Below are positions 11,843 through 23,649 of a stretch of 64,000 bases of DNA, piece after piece. The stretch is from Ramazzottius varieornatus (Eukaryota > Tardigrada > Eutardigrada > Parachela > Ramazzottiidae). The position numbers and the translations under genes are program-made. The stretch covers positions 320,065 to 384,064 of the forward strand of contig BDGG01000001.1 of the NCBI GenBank assembly GCA_001949185.1, in the 5' to 3' direction. The stretch's first letter is position 1. The number at the start of each line of letters is the position of its first letter. Under the pieces are notes generated by a model that was given only the letters and a program-made list of their open reading frames with translations, had not been told where the DNA came from and searched no databases.

Positions 11843-13950
11843 ATGGAAACCTTGAAGGATGCAACAACTCAACGAGTTCGCCAGCAGAAGGAGGCAGATG
11901 CTCATGGGTCACTGGGTGGCCTAGCTGATAATCCTACCGGTCACCGGGACTGCTTTTCTCTGTCAGAAAAAATACCACCCTCGGAGTCCACATTTAGAAC
12001 AGTGCAAAAGATATCAGGTACGTTTCCGGTTTGGTGGATTATGTTTCAGCTGGCGTAGGTTGGCTGTAAAGACGTTTGTCGCGAGATTATCTTGTGGATC
12101 AGGGCAAGTGTCGCGTTTGTTTAATTGTGATTACAGGTGAAAATCCTCATTGGCATGCCCGAGGTGTTACTGGGCCACTTGAAAAAATGCAAACGAGGTA
12201 CAAGAGTGGCGGTTACAGCAGCACGAAGCCCACCATCAGCAACATAAGGTACTCTGCATCGCGTTGAGATACAATTTTCCTTGTTGACAAAGCCTTTGCG
12301 CAACAAACACATTTCAGCAGTTTTTCTGGTGCTTCTTATTGTATACCCTCAATGGGGAGGAGGAAAAACGCGATGGATGACAATGCGGAAGGTACGTGCT
12401 GCTACCAGACAGCTGCAATAATAATAACAGTTTTCCCTCAGTCGTCATCGTTGGCAATGCCAACATGTGGCATGAGTCTCTTCTTTACATCTTCCCTTTA
12501 ATTTCCTACAGCTACTCCCTTCCCATATTCCCTTCCCCAGCCAACTACGAAGGTACCGTATCCTGCTTCAGAATGTTTTGGCTGATCAAATCTGACTTGT
12601 ATAAGTTTTTGTTGATTTTAGAAAATATCCAGGAATTTTTTCCAACGAGAAGTAAATCCAGTTTTCCATTCAGATCTTTTTATGAAGGTACTGTGGTAAC
12701 CCAGCCTCTTTCATCTGGTACAGTTCGAAGTTCGTGTCTCTGGATGTTTTGAACTTTTCCTTGAATTTTCCAGAAAGTTTTTCGGAATTATTTCCAACCG
12801 CAAACGACTTGATTTTGACTGATGGCGACGTTACCGAAGGCGATATTCTTGACCTTGATCTTGACGCTCTGGTAGGTTGAGTCTCATCCGAGTCTTTCTC
12901 ATCTCGTACGATGAGCCCTCAGGTGTATTTTCGTAGGTAAGTGCTTCCGCACCGGCTGGCCCGGATGTGGGTAAAGTCTCCAGAGGCAGGTCGAGGAGGA
13001 AGCGCAATGCGGTGGCCTTCGGGTTCTTCCGCTGGCCCAACGGTGTCATTCCCTTCACCCTGGACGAAGCGTACAACAGGACCGAAAGAACTCACATCCT
13101 GCAAGCCATGAACGAGTTTCATGGGAAGACATGCCTGCATTTCGTTCCGAGAGAACAACAAGCGGACTACCTTTCCGTCATCAAATTTCGCGGGTACGAA
13201 ATTAAACACAATAAGAAATGAATTTTTCGAAGTACGGTAGGAGTAGGTGGAATCCAGTTTACCGTCGTCCGAAGTAGATGACAGAGCTCCTACTTGATGA
13301 AATGTTCTCTGTGCAGTAGGAGTAGGCAAGTTCCTCAACGCACAGACTGCAAGTAGGATCGCGATGTCCTACCGCGGTCTATTTCTAACCCGGAAGTGAT
13401 CGTTTCGAAACCGAAGGTAAATTCTGACGTCATTTCGCTCTTTTCCTCCAGGTGTGCGTCGAAGATCGGAAGACAAGGTGGTCGACAGCCACTCTTTCTC
13501 AATCAAGAATGCATCGATCCAAAGCGTCCAGGTATCGTCATGCACGAGCTGATGCATTCTCTGGGTTTCCTCCACGAGCAAACCCGCCACGACCGCGATG
13601 ACTACATCGATGTTCTGTGGAACAACATTGCTCCAGACCATCAAGACAATTTCGCCAAGGTGGACAAGCGTCTGGTGTCCATTTACGACGCGCCCTACGA
13701 CTACGGAAGCGTCATGCACTACGGCCCCAACTTTTTCGCCGTCAACTACACCAACCCCACCATTGTCCCCAAGAAACCCACAAAAGTCCTGGGACAGAGA
13801 GTGAGGCTGAGCGACGCTGACGCCGAAAAGATTAATAAGCTGTACAACTGTTATCGTAACGACGAGGGAAAGGCTAATTCTGACAGCCTAACCGCGCAAA
13901 TCAACAGCCAATGGTCAGATGTCTTGAGACGTTTATCAGCTTCTGTTTAA
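11843..13950 (+). CDS. Astacin-family zinc metalloprotease zymogen (M12A)
   Basis: Astacins are secreted proteases for matrix, cuticle or growth-factor processing. Exons 11843-12017, 12137-12197, 12318-12391, 12541-12552, 12622-12687, 12774-12871, 12937-13193 and 13452-13950 join in frame to 413 residues. The propeptide is acidic (TDGDVTEGDILDLDLDAL) and ends at a furin site RSRRKR before NAVAFGFFRWPNGVIPF, the usual mature N-terminus. The catalytic motif HELMHSLGFLHEQTRHDRD gives three zinc His and the catalytic Glu; the Met-turn GSVMHY gives the Tyr. The four core cysteines are present (TCLHF, GCASK, QECID, LYNCY). No EGF or CUB domain follows. No signal peptide is visible downstream of the chosen ATG, so an upstream exon is probably missing. 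It converges on CNRIP1 copy A, 91 bases away. Confidence 0.9.
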
Positions 13951-14041
13951 CTTTCCTGTGACAAGACATTTTTATTTCCTTTCTCTTCTGTCTTTGTTGA
14001 GGAAATATATTTTGAGTTTATTTTTACAGAGTTTATATAAA

Positions 14042-14933
14042 TCAGAGCACGTGTTGTTTGACTATGGTAATGATGTATCCGGGTTCGAGATCACATACGT
14101 ACTGTACAGCGGTCATTGATTCGCCCCACGAGGAGTGGTTGCAGTCTTGTAAAGCATAAAACTTGCTCTGTAAACTGGTTAGGAAAGTCCTGTGGTTTTT
14201 GAACTGGATGAAGAGTTTGAGTTGTTCGCGATGGCACCGTTTGGTACATGGGAAAGATTCGGTCTTCCATTCTCCGTGGTAAGTAACGGTGTTTTGGTCG
14301 ATGTCCGATTTCTTGATCTCTTCCGTCAACTCCACTTTCTGCTCGTGTATAGTAAAATACCTAGATAACAGCCTCAGTACAAATGGGAAATCGGAAAACG
14401 GTCTCGGCATACTGGTTATCTCAAGTGGCGCAGTTTTCTTTGGTACTTGCGCAAGATTTCTGAGTCATTGGCTGAAAACATGCGCCACCTTAGAAAGCGA
14501 TCACCATGAGTTGGTATGCTGGTCTGCCAAATTTTGAGTTTAGGTTTGTTGATACACTTACTCAATCTGAACGGCAGGGTTCGTGGTCAACGTTACGGTG
14601 TAAGTCTCCTCCTGTTGAAATTTGACCGTGAGAGGCTGCGGAAACCTTTCTCCATCGGACTGTGGAAAACAAAGTTTTTGGTGGCGCATACTTGGCCCAA
14701 ACAAGACACGGCAGGCCGCCAGACAGAACGTACAACGTCGTTAGCTCAAGTGGCGCATCTTTCCAGCCAATAAAACTGAAAAAGTGCGTCACTTGAGAGT
14801 TGGGATAGGGGAAGAAACGCGCGAACTGGATGATAGGTACCTTGAAAACGACAGGCCGCTCATCGGATTTCCGTCGAAAGTAAATAGTCAGGCGAAACCG
14901 TCCGTGGTGGAACTCTTCTTTGAACTCCGGCAT
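14042..14933 (-). CDS. CNRIP1: CB1 cannabinoid receptor-interacting protein 1-like, copy A
   Basis: CNRIP1 is a small beta-rich cytosolic protein that binds the C-terminal tail of the mammalian CB1 receptor. Exons 14841-14933, 14562-14659 and 14042-14360 join with phases 0 and 2 to 169 residues (human 164). Matches include SDERPVVFK followed by SDGERFPQPLTVKFQQEETY (human region KVDGQRFGQNRTIKL) and the C-terminal half with FKNHRTFLTSLQSKFYAL, SSWGESMTAVQYVCDL and a terminal KQHVL. Exon 2 has the same length (98 bases) and phase as in copy B, so the two are tandem duplicates. Since CB1-type receptors are restricted to chordates by current knowledge, an invertebrate protein must have another partner. 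An AATAAA lies just past the stop on the coding strand. Introns 1 and 2 each hold a mini-hairpin. Confidence 0.88.
14420..14493. repeat. Intronic mini-hairpin in CNRIP1-A intron 2
   Basis: TCAAGTGGCGCA at 14421-14432 faces TGCGCCACCTTAG at 14481-14493. Same arm sequence as the elements in FHIP2 and the coiled-coil gene. Confidence 0.6.
14745..14797. repeat. Intronic mini-hairpin in CNRIP1-A intron 1
   Basis: CTCAAGTGGCGCA at 14745-14757 faces TGCGTCACTTGAG at 14785-14797: a 13-base arm with one mismatch and a 27-base loop. Confidence 0.7.
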
Positions 14934-15101
14934 AGAGAGACAGGGCCTTGTTTACCCGGCCCAGATGATCAAAGAAGTTCAGCGATCCACACAAATTGGT
15001 TGATCTCTTCCGGAAAGCACACCACACTTGTGTACTTTCGATCGCTTTATACGGCACACGTGGGAATTCGAACATTGAAATACAAGTTCAACACTGCGTA
15101 G

Positions 15102-16420
15102 AGACGGTCGGGCAATCCAAATCGCAGCGTATGTGTCTTAGACGCGGCGGTAAACTGGTTTTACGAAGCCGGAAAGAAATCAGCTCGTGCTCTGTTATTA
15201 CTTATTAGAAAAATGTTGTTTTTCGATAGCTTTTTTCGCGGTAGCGGCTACCTCACCGTACTGATCGCAGGGCACTCGCGATAAAGACCAACCGAAAAAT
15301 TAACCGGCAGCTATTGCGGACATTCGCTTCTGTGGTATGAAAACTACCGACACCGCAAGCGCAGTTGCTATCTCGTCCAAATAACGGTAAGTTTTGGCTG
15401 GAACCTATAATTAATTAAATTTTGGTCCCTCCCCTCCACTTAGAACGTAGTTTTGACTTCGTGGCTGATGGGCTCGTTGGTTAGAACAGCTAGATACTCA
15501 GAAAATAGCTGGGGGATAACAACATGTGATACAGATTCAGCGACCTATTATGCTAATGTGTTGCCTATTATGCTTATGTGTCGCTTTTTTCCTGCAGACC
15601 TGAAGTTTTACAGTTCTGCAGACCCGATTTTCACCGGCAGGCATGAAAATCGCGGAAAGCTGTGGTGATGCCTGAGGGAACGTTAATAATGCCCCGCTAA
15701 GTGATCGAAGTCACACATTGACTACAACCCGAGGAAGGATTACTGAAAGCTGAGCGAGTACTTTGTATACGGACTTCCTGAAAGCACGACCATGGAAAGG
15801 ATTGTTTATATTGATATGGTAGACGTCAGCACAAACTTCTCGAACTATGCTGTGCATTGTAATGTACATCAGCACATTTTAATAAACAATCTGCTGACGA
15901 TAATATCATGGATGTAAACAAGAACAGCTTTGCATGTGAATCATCGTTACTATCAATACGTAGGAACATTTTTCTGGTTAAAATAAGTGAATTCTGGCGT
16001 TGAAGTGTCCGTGAGCCCAGGTTCTCCAGCCCAAAGACGGATTGGGGAGACAACCCGTAACTTTTGGGGGGTAATAAAACCATTATGTCCAACGCTACAG
16101 CCTGCCTTGTTTAGTTTCGTCATCTCTTTGTAACCCTGCACCATTGTCATATGTAAATCTTGAGCGTATAGACCAGTGAATTTCCTCCCGAGATGCCTGG
16201 TTTTCCGGCTGATGTCGCCTTAGACGGACACAATGGAATCTCATAATGATAGGCGAAATAATGCATAAAGTCCCTTTTTGGTGGCAGTTCTTCCCAGTAG
16301 GAGGCGCCACACGAGCGCAGCTCATGGCCAGAGTGTAATCACACGAAACTATTGCTTTGGAATTACGTACTCACAAAAGATGCAGTATTCATTTTGAACT
16401 GAAAGCTTGCAGCACAGCGT
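15102..16420. other. Intergenic stretch, no gene seen
   Basis: Only short open frames. An imperfect 20-base direct repeat (CCTATTATGCTAATGTGTTG type) occurs twice near 15542-15584. Confidence 0.5.
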
Positions 16421-16422
16421 AA

Positions 16423-16584
16423 TATACTGTAGTGCTACCGAATTATCGCGCACTCAACCACGTGAACAGTGAATGATGCCCGGGTGTGAGCCAGCGAGGC
16501 TAAACTGATAACATCTGATCACACTGGGCTGCGATGACTCATCACGTGGTTCAGTGCGCGATAATCTGGTAGCACTACAGTATA
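16423..16584. mobile_element. MITE with about 40-base inverted ends (TA flanks)
   Basis: The left end TATACTGTAGTGCTACCGAA and the reverse complement of the right end agree over about 40 bases with few differences (CGAATT versus CAGATT; ACTCAACC versus ACTGAACC). Ends in TA and short length suit a Tc1/mariner-type non-autonomous element. The same terminus recurs at 63893. Confidence 0.8.
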
Positions 16585-16960
16585 ATCATGTATTGTATTC
16601 AGATACCCTGCGCGCTGTATTCAGTTAGGCGACAGTACAAGTTGTAGCGAATAGGATTGTTCCGGTTACAAACCGTTATGACCGCGGTCCTGTTGCGTCT
16701 CCCATGCGTGAAATTAGAGGCTTACCGGTCAAAGCCTCAACGTGGAAGCAGCAGATACTATCATATTATTACAATGCGCAAGATTTTTTCATGAATCAAG
16801 CAGTTCCACCCCCGAGAGGGGATAGACTTCGCAGTTGGAAACGTTAGCTCATGGGCTACTATATAGTAATCAAGCCCCGAAATTGTCAATCATGTATTGT
16901 ATGGTGTAGCAGCTATCGTTCTGTCACGCCCTTTGGACCTCCAAGAACTTTTGGATAGAA

Positions 16961-17519
16961 ATGAGACGCTGTAAATCCAGCGTTTACGGTGTCTTTCGGG
17001 TCCTGCTGAAGTATCTCACTGTATTTGCCATTCATGCTGGTGCAACGGAAGCAGTGGGCTTGAGGTGCCTTGTTTATCAATCTGGCAGTACTGATGGGCA
17101 GTCGGAACGCTGTATGCAGCCGCCAGAACCATTTCACGCAGACGACTTCACATTTTGTCCCATAGGACACTTGCATTATGATGCTTTTGGGTGGGTACCA
17201 TGATTTGTAAAGCCGGACTGCAGATACCCAACGTGAGATTTTCCGCATACAATAAAACTATTGTATGAGCATACCATTTTTCCCGGAAGTTTGTATCAGA
17301 TGTGCTGCCCGTATTGGTATTGGTGTTGACGGTCTGCGAGTATCACTTTGAGAACCAACCTAGGTTTGGTTATCTGTTGCTGCAGAGAAGTCGGTCAGTC
17401 AGGGATGCTTGGCCCCGATGCCGAGAGACGGGCAGATGCAGTGCAAGTCTTTGGACCCAACCAGTTCTGCCTTTGCGGAGACACCACCTGCAACACTCGG
17501 CCACTCATATTAACGGTAA
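16961..17519 (+). CDS. Possible Ly6/uPAR (quiver-like) secreted protein
   Basis: An ATG at 16961 opens a hydrophobic leader (VFRVLLKYLTVFAIHAGATE) followed by GLRCLVYQSGSTDGQSERC and more Cys. A later exon, 17391-17516, ends with FCLCGDTTCNTRPL, the CxCxxxxCN close typical of three-finger Ly6 domains, before a GTAAGT donor. Such proteins are usually GPI-anchored; Drosophila quiver/sleepless tunes potassium channels. A middle exon near 17299 (CAARIGIGVDGLR) would supply another Cys, but I could not make all phases agree. The model is therefore a suggestion and could be a decayed gene. Confidence 0.35.
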
Positions 17520-17869
17520 GTCGTAACGGATTCTTTCTTCGACAAGCTAGTTCTTAAAGCCCAATGGACCTTTGATGCAACGTAACGCTCAAACAGCCAG
17601 CTTAGCCTACCTGTACACGTATTAACACTATTTGTTTTCCCTTGCCCTACGCTACAAAGGTTAAAACCGATCCAGTATCACCAACTCGTATGCCTCAATG
17701 TCCGCATGCAGAAAATGCCGAATTTGTACAGCGCTTTTTATTCTACGGTAGATTTATACATCTCCCAGATTCTGAATAGATTAGTCAGCTGGACAAGTCA
17801 GATCGCGAGCAATAGAAATGGTTTTCTGAGATCGAAAGGTCCCCATTGCCCCATGGCGGTATGAAGATG

Positions 17870-19332
17870 TCAAGCAATCTGTTGCTTCGTTGTTGTTATG
17901 GTGCTATCGCTACCAATGATGCATTCGTACTCGACAAAGTTGAGCTTGTCACCCCATCTAGCGTGCTGAACATCGGCATGTGGATAGAATTTGGTCTGCA
18001 GGGAGGTGGTGAAGGTGCCGCTTTTCCAGAGGGAAACTGACAGCTTGAGGAAGGTCCGCTTGTTCTTTTCTGTCTGACCCATGCCGGTCGTCTTCCACAA
18101 ACCGCCATAGCTCAGGGCGTTAGGATCGATAAACTTGGTTATCTGCTCCAAGTCAATCTTCTCCTCTTGTATCCTCAAGGAGCTGCCAACACAACAAACT
18201 CTGAATAATCAACCTTACTCCAAACTTGTCGCCATGTCGCTTCAAAGTGTAGCCTATACATCATTAAAGGTTCACACCATACTAGACCATCAAGTTTTCT
18301 TGACTTTGACTGGATCCAAATTTTTATAAAGTCACAGGATTATTTTCTCTCGCTGGAAATACGGGACTTGAGTTTCCGTTACGCGTACGGAGCTGGAGAG
18401 GGCGTTTGGTAGCGTAGATCGCAGAAAGAAACAATTTGTTTAATGCCATTAGGACCAATTGGCCTGGATTAATCAAGGGCTGCCCTTGGGGACTTCCGGG
18501 TTTGAGGCCTGACGAACCATGAGATAACCCGTAACTAGACAAAAGCAGTTCACTACAGCAGCAATTGCAACTCAAAAAACTCCGTCGGATTTCAAATGTC
18601 AAATTTTTCTGAACGTAGCTATGTGAAGAGAAGTTTCTGCGAAATTGCATGCAAATCGAAACTATTGACCATCTGATTTCCCAATACTCGGCTTTGAACA
18701 TTTCCGGTAGTTTCCACGGTAGGACTGTGTAATTCAAGTTGGTCGGGCGCAAAAATGTTGAATCTGCTCCTAAGACGATATCGATTAACTGGCGCTATGC
18801 TGCTGATCGGTGTATCTCAGTCCATAAATCCCTATCGCCAGGTAATATCGATCAGAAGGCCAATAAAGACAGACCTGGCCAGCGCCGGATTTCCTCTTAG
18901 GTATGCCTGATGCTTAAGGCCAAGAAGAAATCCATAAACGGTATTGAATTTGGCTTTTTACTCACTCGACAGGTAGTGGCGGTCGCACTGTAATCTCCAC
19001 TCGGTACGTTTCATCCTGCTGGAACTTGACGGTCAGCTGACTTTCAAAACGCTTCCCATCCGACTAAAAAAAGAGAAAGGAGTTCCCCCACAACAGTCTC
19101 AAAGAATTATTTGGCAGTATGATATCAATCTTCACAGGAGGAAAAACAATTTTATTCTTCTCTTTGTCTAGAATCTGAGCTCTGATTTGTTCTGCAGCAT
19201 GGAGAAAAGTTCTGGAAAACCAGTAACGTTATGTAAAACAGTTTCTCTTTGTCGTACCTTGAACACAACAGGAAGACCATCCGATTCTCGTTTGAAACTC
19301 AGCGTTATCCGGACTGATTTCCCCGCAGCCAT
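17870..19332 (-). CDS. CNRIP1: CB1 cannabinoid receptor-interacting protein 1-like, copy B
   Basis: Second member of the tandem pair. Exons 19258-19332, 18966-19063 and 17870-18182 join with the same phases as copy A to 161 residues. It starts MAAGKSVRITLSFKRESDGL, continues SDGKRFESQLTVKFQQDETY, and has the C-terminal half with TFTTSLQTKFYPH, HARWGDKLNFVEYECIIGS and a terminal KQQIA. VEYEC matches the human VIEYEC more closely than copy A's VQYVC. The first intron is short; the second is about 780 bases with no gene in it. Divergence from copy A is substantial, so the duplication is not recent. The family call is firm; the partner in this animal is unknown. Confidence 0.88.
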
Positions 19333-19502
19333 GGTAGAACGTTCACTCAAAAGACTGCGCAGAAATGGGAATCCCGCAAAATGAGGAAGTAAAGAAAAAA
19401 AAGTTGGGACGTTCAGACAGCGACTAAATGTAGCCTGGGATAATGGTCCATTACCGGTGAAATCTTCACGCACGCGTTTCGGATTACTCCCGTCATTCTT
19501 TT

Positions 19503-21176
19503 ATGGCTTCAATTACATCCAGCTCAAAGCAAAGTTCACAAATTCAGCCTTCAGCTTCGTTTGGCAGGTTGAAAGGTACGTCGTGGGTAAGCAGGGCTAA
19601 TTACTGTACGATCGTTGATCCAGCTGAAAATCCCGACACGATATCCCGGCGAATTTTTCTCAGCTCAAAGACGGAAGTGCGAATAGTTAGATCCCCAGCA
19701 AATGCACTTCTTTCCTATTGAAGTTAAAGCGCAGACGTGAGAAAAACGTGGCGGATAATCAGGCTGTGGAAATCCGGTTGGTAAAAGGAAGGAAACGTGA
19801 TGGGTTCGTCGTCGGTTGGAAACTGACAGTGTAAACCTCGGAGAGTGTTTTTTCTTCTGAGGGTGCAACCGGGTAGGAAGAAAGGAGGGAAGGGGAGAGA
19901 TTGAGGGGTGCCTGTACACAGAGGACGAGTTCCACGTACACTGGGTCGGTCAAGCTTGGATGAACGTGTCTGCGTGTGTTCCTTCACACACAGCCACTGC
20001 AATTATCGACGCGTACGTGCAATTGCCTGATTGTGCTCAATGTAATATCCGCTCTTGGCTGGTGGGGATTCAGGATTATGCAATACAGCCCGATGTCTAA
20101 TGTCGCAACAGCCTGCCCGATGAAAGATTCCATCCGGTGGGAAAGCGCTGTTTTGACAGAATGACAAAAAATGAAGGCGGTAATGTCAACTGCGTACTAA
20201 GTCGTTACGTATCGGCATTTGCCATGGAAAATGAACCTGGCGGAGAAGTCTGGAGGCACGTTCATGAATGGTAATGTGTGTGTACATTTGCATCGTAGAT
20301 TGACAGGATCGACGTGAGAAAAAGAGGCACGTTCGCAGACGTGTGAAACTGCGCGTGATGATGGAGGCTTTTCTTGGGATTTCTTGACCAGTGCACGTGG
20401 GGAATGTCTATTTTCAGACATACAAGGAACAACTCGAAAATTCCCAACCCCACCTTTATTATCCGATTTCTTCCGGTACCGGGATAGTTTGTACGTGCAC
20501 GATTGTATGAGAAAACCTACGCAATGGAAGTGGGTCCTGATTTACTGAGGAAGGTTACTGATGGTGCAAGGAATGCTTATTCGTCCTGTAAGTCTCGACT
20601 TAAGGAGCCAGATCGATCGCTGGAGAAATCGATACCCATTTGCAGCGCACCCCACAGTTGGGAAGAAACTGTCAAGAGATGTAAAGATGCACAAGGAGGG
20701 GGACGGTCCGGAAGTCAAAAGCCGATAAAAAAATCCAGACTTCAAAGCTGGGTATTTAAGACTAGTACAGTGTACGTATAAGCCTTCAGTCTCACACGCG
20801 CATCATCGAACTGTATAATCCATGTTTTTCTACCACAGCCATGAGCAACGGTAACCCGAATCCACCTCTTGCAGTTTTCTATGCATAAACCATCTATGTA
20901 TTTCGAGCTTGTAGAGAATACCGAGGTCCTGTTTCAGGTCCTGCAACATCACATGACGCTTAAGCAAAAAATTCCCAGAAGCGACAAAGCCTCACAAAGC
21001 GCTTCCGGTTCGGCTTGAGCAATCAAACATCCCATATTGACGGTCTTTCCCCTCGCCTCAAAGACACACCCGCCTTTCAACCCGACTCTGATACAAAAGC
21101 TCCTCCAGAAGCGTCAGCTTTCAGACGTCACCGGATCCATTCTTGGACAAGGAAGAAAGAAACCAACGTCTAGGGA
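19503..21176 (+). CDS. Possible small gene of unknown function
   Basis: Coding-like pieces on one strand: an ATG exon at 19503 (MASITSSSKQSSQ...) ending in a GTACGT donor; a basic stretch at 20503-20760 (EVGPDLLRKVTDGARNAYSS; KRCKDAQGGGRSGSQKPIKK); and a segment near 21039-21174 (LSPRLKDTPAFQPDSDTKAP). I could not prove the joins and recognise no domain. It lies head-on to CNRIP1 copy B (starts 170 bases apart). Confidence 0.25.
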
Positions 21177-21423
21177 CAGAGTGACCTCAGTAGTCGCTTG
21201 GGTAACTGCTTGTTTGACTGTTGATTGACATCCAAAAATGCGAAGCCTTTTTTGTTTTTGTTTGATAATTCAAATAGAATTTTGCACGAATTAGAATTCA
21301 TCTGGTTTCAAGTTAGGAGAGGTGGAATAAAACCTCCCGAACGGTACGCCTTGGTCAATCGATTCTAAGAAGTCAATAACCAAGAGAGGTCTAAGGAAAT
21401 CGTAACTTGATTTTGGCCGAGAG

Positions 21424-22781
21424 ATGTGCGACCCTTACGTGGAAGGAGATGTACGGATTGGCATTCAGCGACCCCGCATGGGGAAGAACAAGGCCATCAC
21501 CGCTCGCAACGTGGGTAAAAAAAAACAAATTCTAATTGAAACGATTGTTTGCATTTCGAAGTATATTCCATTCAGTTAGGTTTTTTTAACGTGACTTTCA
21601 GAAGGAGGTGGGAACGCAACCGCCACCCAGTGCCATATTACCTCCCAAGTCATTCGTCTACGGTCGACCAGCGTTAAGCATCAAAGCTCCACATGACACC
21701 ACAGCCGCTGGTAGAATCCTACTCCTCCCCTCACTCATACCTTTTTCCTGCTGTGTTTCTGTAATGGGCGACTTTTTAGTCATCAGCCAGTGGCAAACGT
21801 TCGATCAGAAGAAGCAACTACTCAAGTACAAGGGGGAGGGCAGGAAGCGTGATGCAGCAGCGACCAACCGAGCGGCGCTGGACGCCAAGATTACCACAGC
21901 CAAAGCCTGGAACCGCTTCTGCATGAGCCATCGCGAATCCAAACTCTTCTTCTTTATGCCCGAACACACTGTCTACTCCTTCCAGGAGCGACGCAAAGTC
22001 AGAATACCCGATTTGCCACTGAAAAGCCCTCCCTCTCCGTACGAACCTTTGTTTGTAGAAATTTCCGTGATGATGTTTGGCAGTTTGAAAGAAAGATAAC
22101 CGTTCCCGATTGCAGAGATGATGTGACACGATTGCTTTGTCACGACTATGCTCGTCAATGGTTGCTCAAGGAATCGGCCGACCAACAGCATCGCATCAAC
22201 GTCGAGCAAATTGACAAGGTACACGATCAACAGCTCCTCCATTCCTTTTTCATACAAAATCAAAAGAATGTACAGAAGGGCTAAAATACAACCGCTGGTA
22301 CATTAGAAAAGTCTCCGGTTCACCGGGAAAATTACTGGGATGGACGTTAACACGATTCCCAATTTTCTACGACTATTCTGCATTTCTGTTCTGCTTGCCC
22401 GATGCTGACTGCAACATCCAACCTCAGTCGCTTTGGGTCTGTTTTCAGCGTATTGTGGGTGCCCAGCAAAACGCCCAGATTGAATCCAACTACGTGGCCG
22501 ATCAGTCATCCTTGAAAGAGAAGCAGGAACGAGTGCGCCAGTTCGGGAAGATGAGGCCGCTGGGCAAGATCACTCCGCCGAAGTACGTCCAGAAGGCTAC
22601 AACCCACCTTGCCACCTTCCGCGACGGCGATACTCGCAAGCGCGGCTGGCGACCTAGCATCCAGCAGCCACCAGAAGGCCAATCGCTAGAGCAGTGGAAG
22701 TCGGCTTTGCAAGCTTCGGCCGCCAGCAAGTTCGGCAGAGAAAAGAAGGAAGGGCCAAGCGTAACATTCGATGACCTGTAA
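21424..22781 (+). CDS. Cilia- and flagella-associated protein, CFAP77-like
   Basis: Exons 21424-21510, 21602-21710, 21780-22050, 22116-22218 and 22449-22781 join in frame to 300 residues. Two donors (GTGGGT after 21510 and GTTTGT after 22050) are weak, so those joins are less sure. Features recalling CFAP77, a microtubule inner protein of axonemal doublets, are the Pro-rich N-terminal half (KSFVYGRPAL), the NRAALDAKITTAKAWNRF segment, HDYARQWL, and a basic C-terminal helix before KYVQKATTHLATFRDGDT. The assignment rests on overall pattern rather than a diagnostic motif. It converges on the LEA-like gene, 159 bases from stop to stop. Axonemal coiled-coil proteins are encoded elsewhere in the window. 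Confidence 0.5.
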
Positions 22782-22940
22782 ATATTTTTACAGAGGAAAC
22801 AATTTCGTCAGAAAAAAATTACACCGCAAAAGAAACTGAATAACCTCAACAGCTCAAAAAACATCAAGGAAAACTGTTCAACGAGAAGTGATAACACAGA
22901 AAAAAATGCCCATAAAAGTCTGAAGAAATTGTAGGGATTT

Positions 22941-23618
22941 CTACAGTTCTCCACTGACGGCTTTCTTGGCGGCTTCGAAGGTTTCCTGGACCTTATCGAC
23001 GACCTTCTGTCCAAATCCAGCTTCCTCCTTCTGACCTCCCTTCTTCTCGTCTCCTTCGCCCTTCTTCTTGTCATCCTTCTTATCCTCTTTCTTGTCCTTC
23101 TTCTCATCCCCCTGACCTTTCTTCTTGGAATCGCCATCAGACTTGTCCTTCTTGTCGTCCGACTTGCCTTCTTCCTTCTTCTTGTCCTTACCAGCGTCCT
23201 TTTCCGCCCCAACAGCATCTTTCACCTTGTTCTTAATGCTGTCCGCGGCATCCTTGACGGTGTGCGGGGCGTCGGTCCAGTGTTCCTTGGCCGTTTCCTG
23301 TAAAGTATCCTTTGAGTCAGCTGTTTGAGTTTGCTTCCCCATGGCTGCCATTGCGGCCATGTACGGACATCCATACTAGGAGACGTCACATCTCATACTC
23401 TTCTTAACACGCAGACCTAATTGAGCATGCAGCCGAACACATACCTGAGCAGCGTCGAACGCGTCTTGGGCGCCACCCACCACTTGACCGGCCTTTTTGA
23501 CTGCCTCTTCCATGACCTTTTTGGCAGTTTCCTTGATGGTTTCAGGGACATCGGCCAAGAGGCCACTCACCAACCCGAGAACTATCAGCGTCACGAAGAC
23601 AGTTTTAGACTGGGCCAT
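22941..23618 (-). CDS. Secreted, highly charged LEA-like protein
   Basis: Exon 1 (23445-23618) encodes a signal peptide (MAQSKTVFVTLIVLGLVSGL) and an amphipathic repeat (ETIKETAKKVMEEAVKKAG). Exon 2 (22941-23297) continues in phase 0 with ETAKEHW, TVKDAADSIKNKVKDAVGAE, about 60 residues of Lys/Asp/Glu/Gly in blocks such as KKDKKEDKKDDKKK, then a closing helix KVVDKVQETFEAAKKAV. Total 176 residues without cysteine after the signal peptide. The Lys/Glu/Ala/Thr heptad-to-undecad style resembles group 3 LEA proteins, which stay soluble on heating and protect cells during drying. Unlike most LEA proteins it appears to be secreted. Function is inferred; other disordered matrix proteins remain possible. 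Confidence 0.7.
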
Positions 23619-23649
23619 TTTTCGTTGGAAAGTCACAGCAAACACTGAA

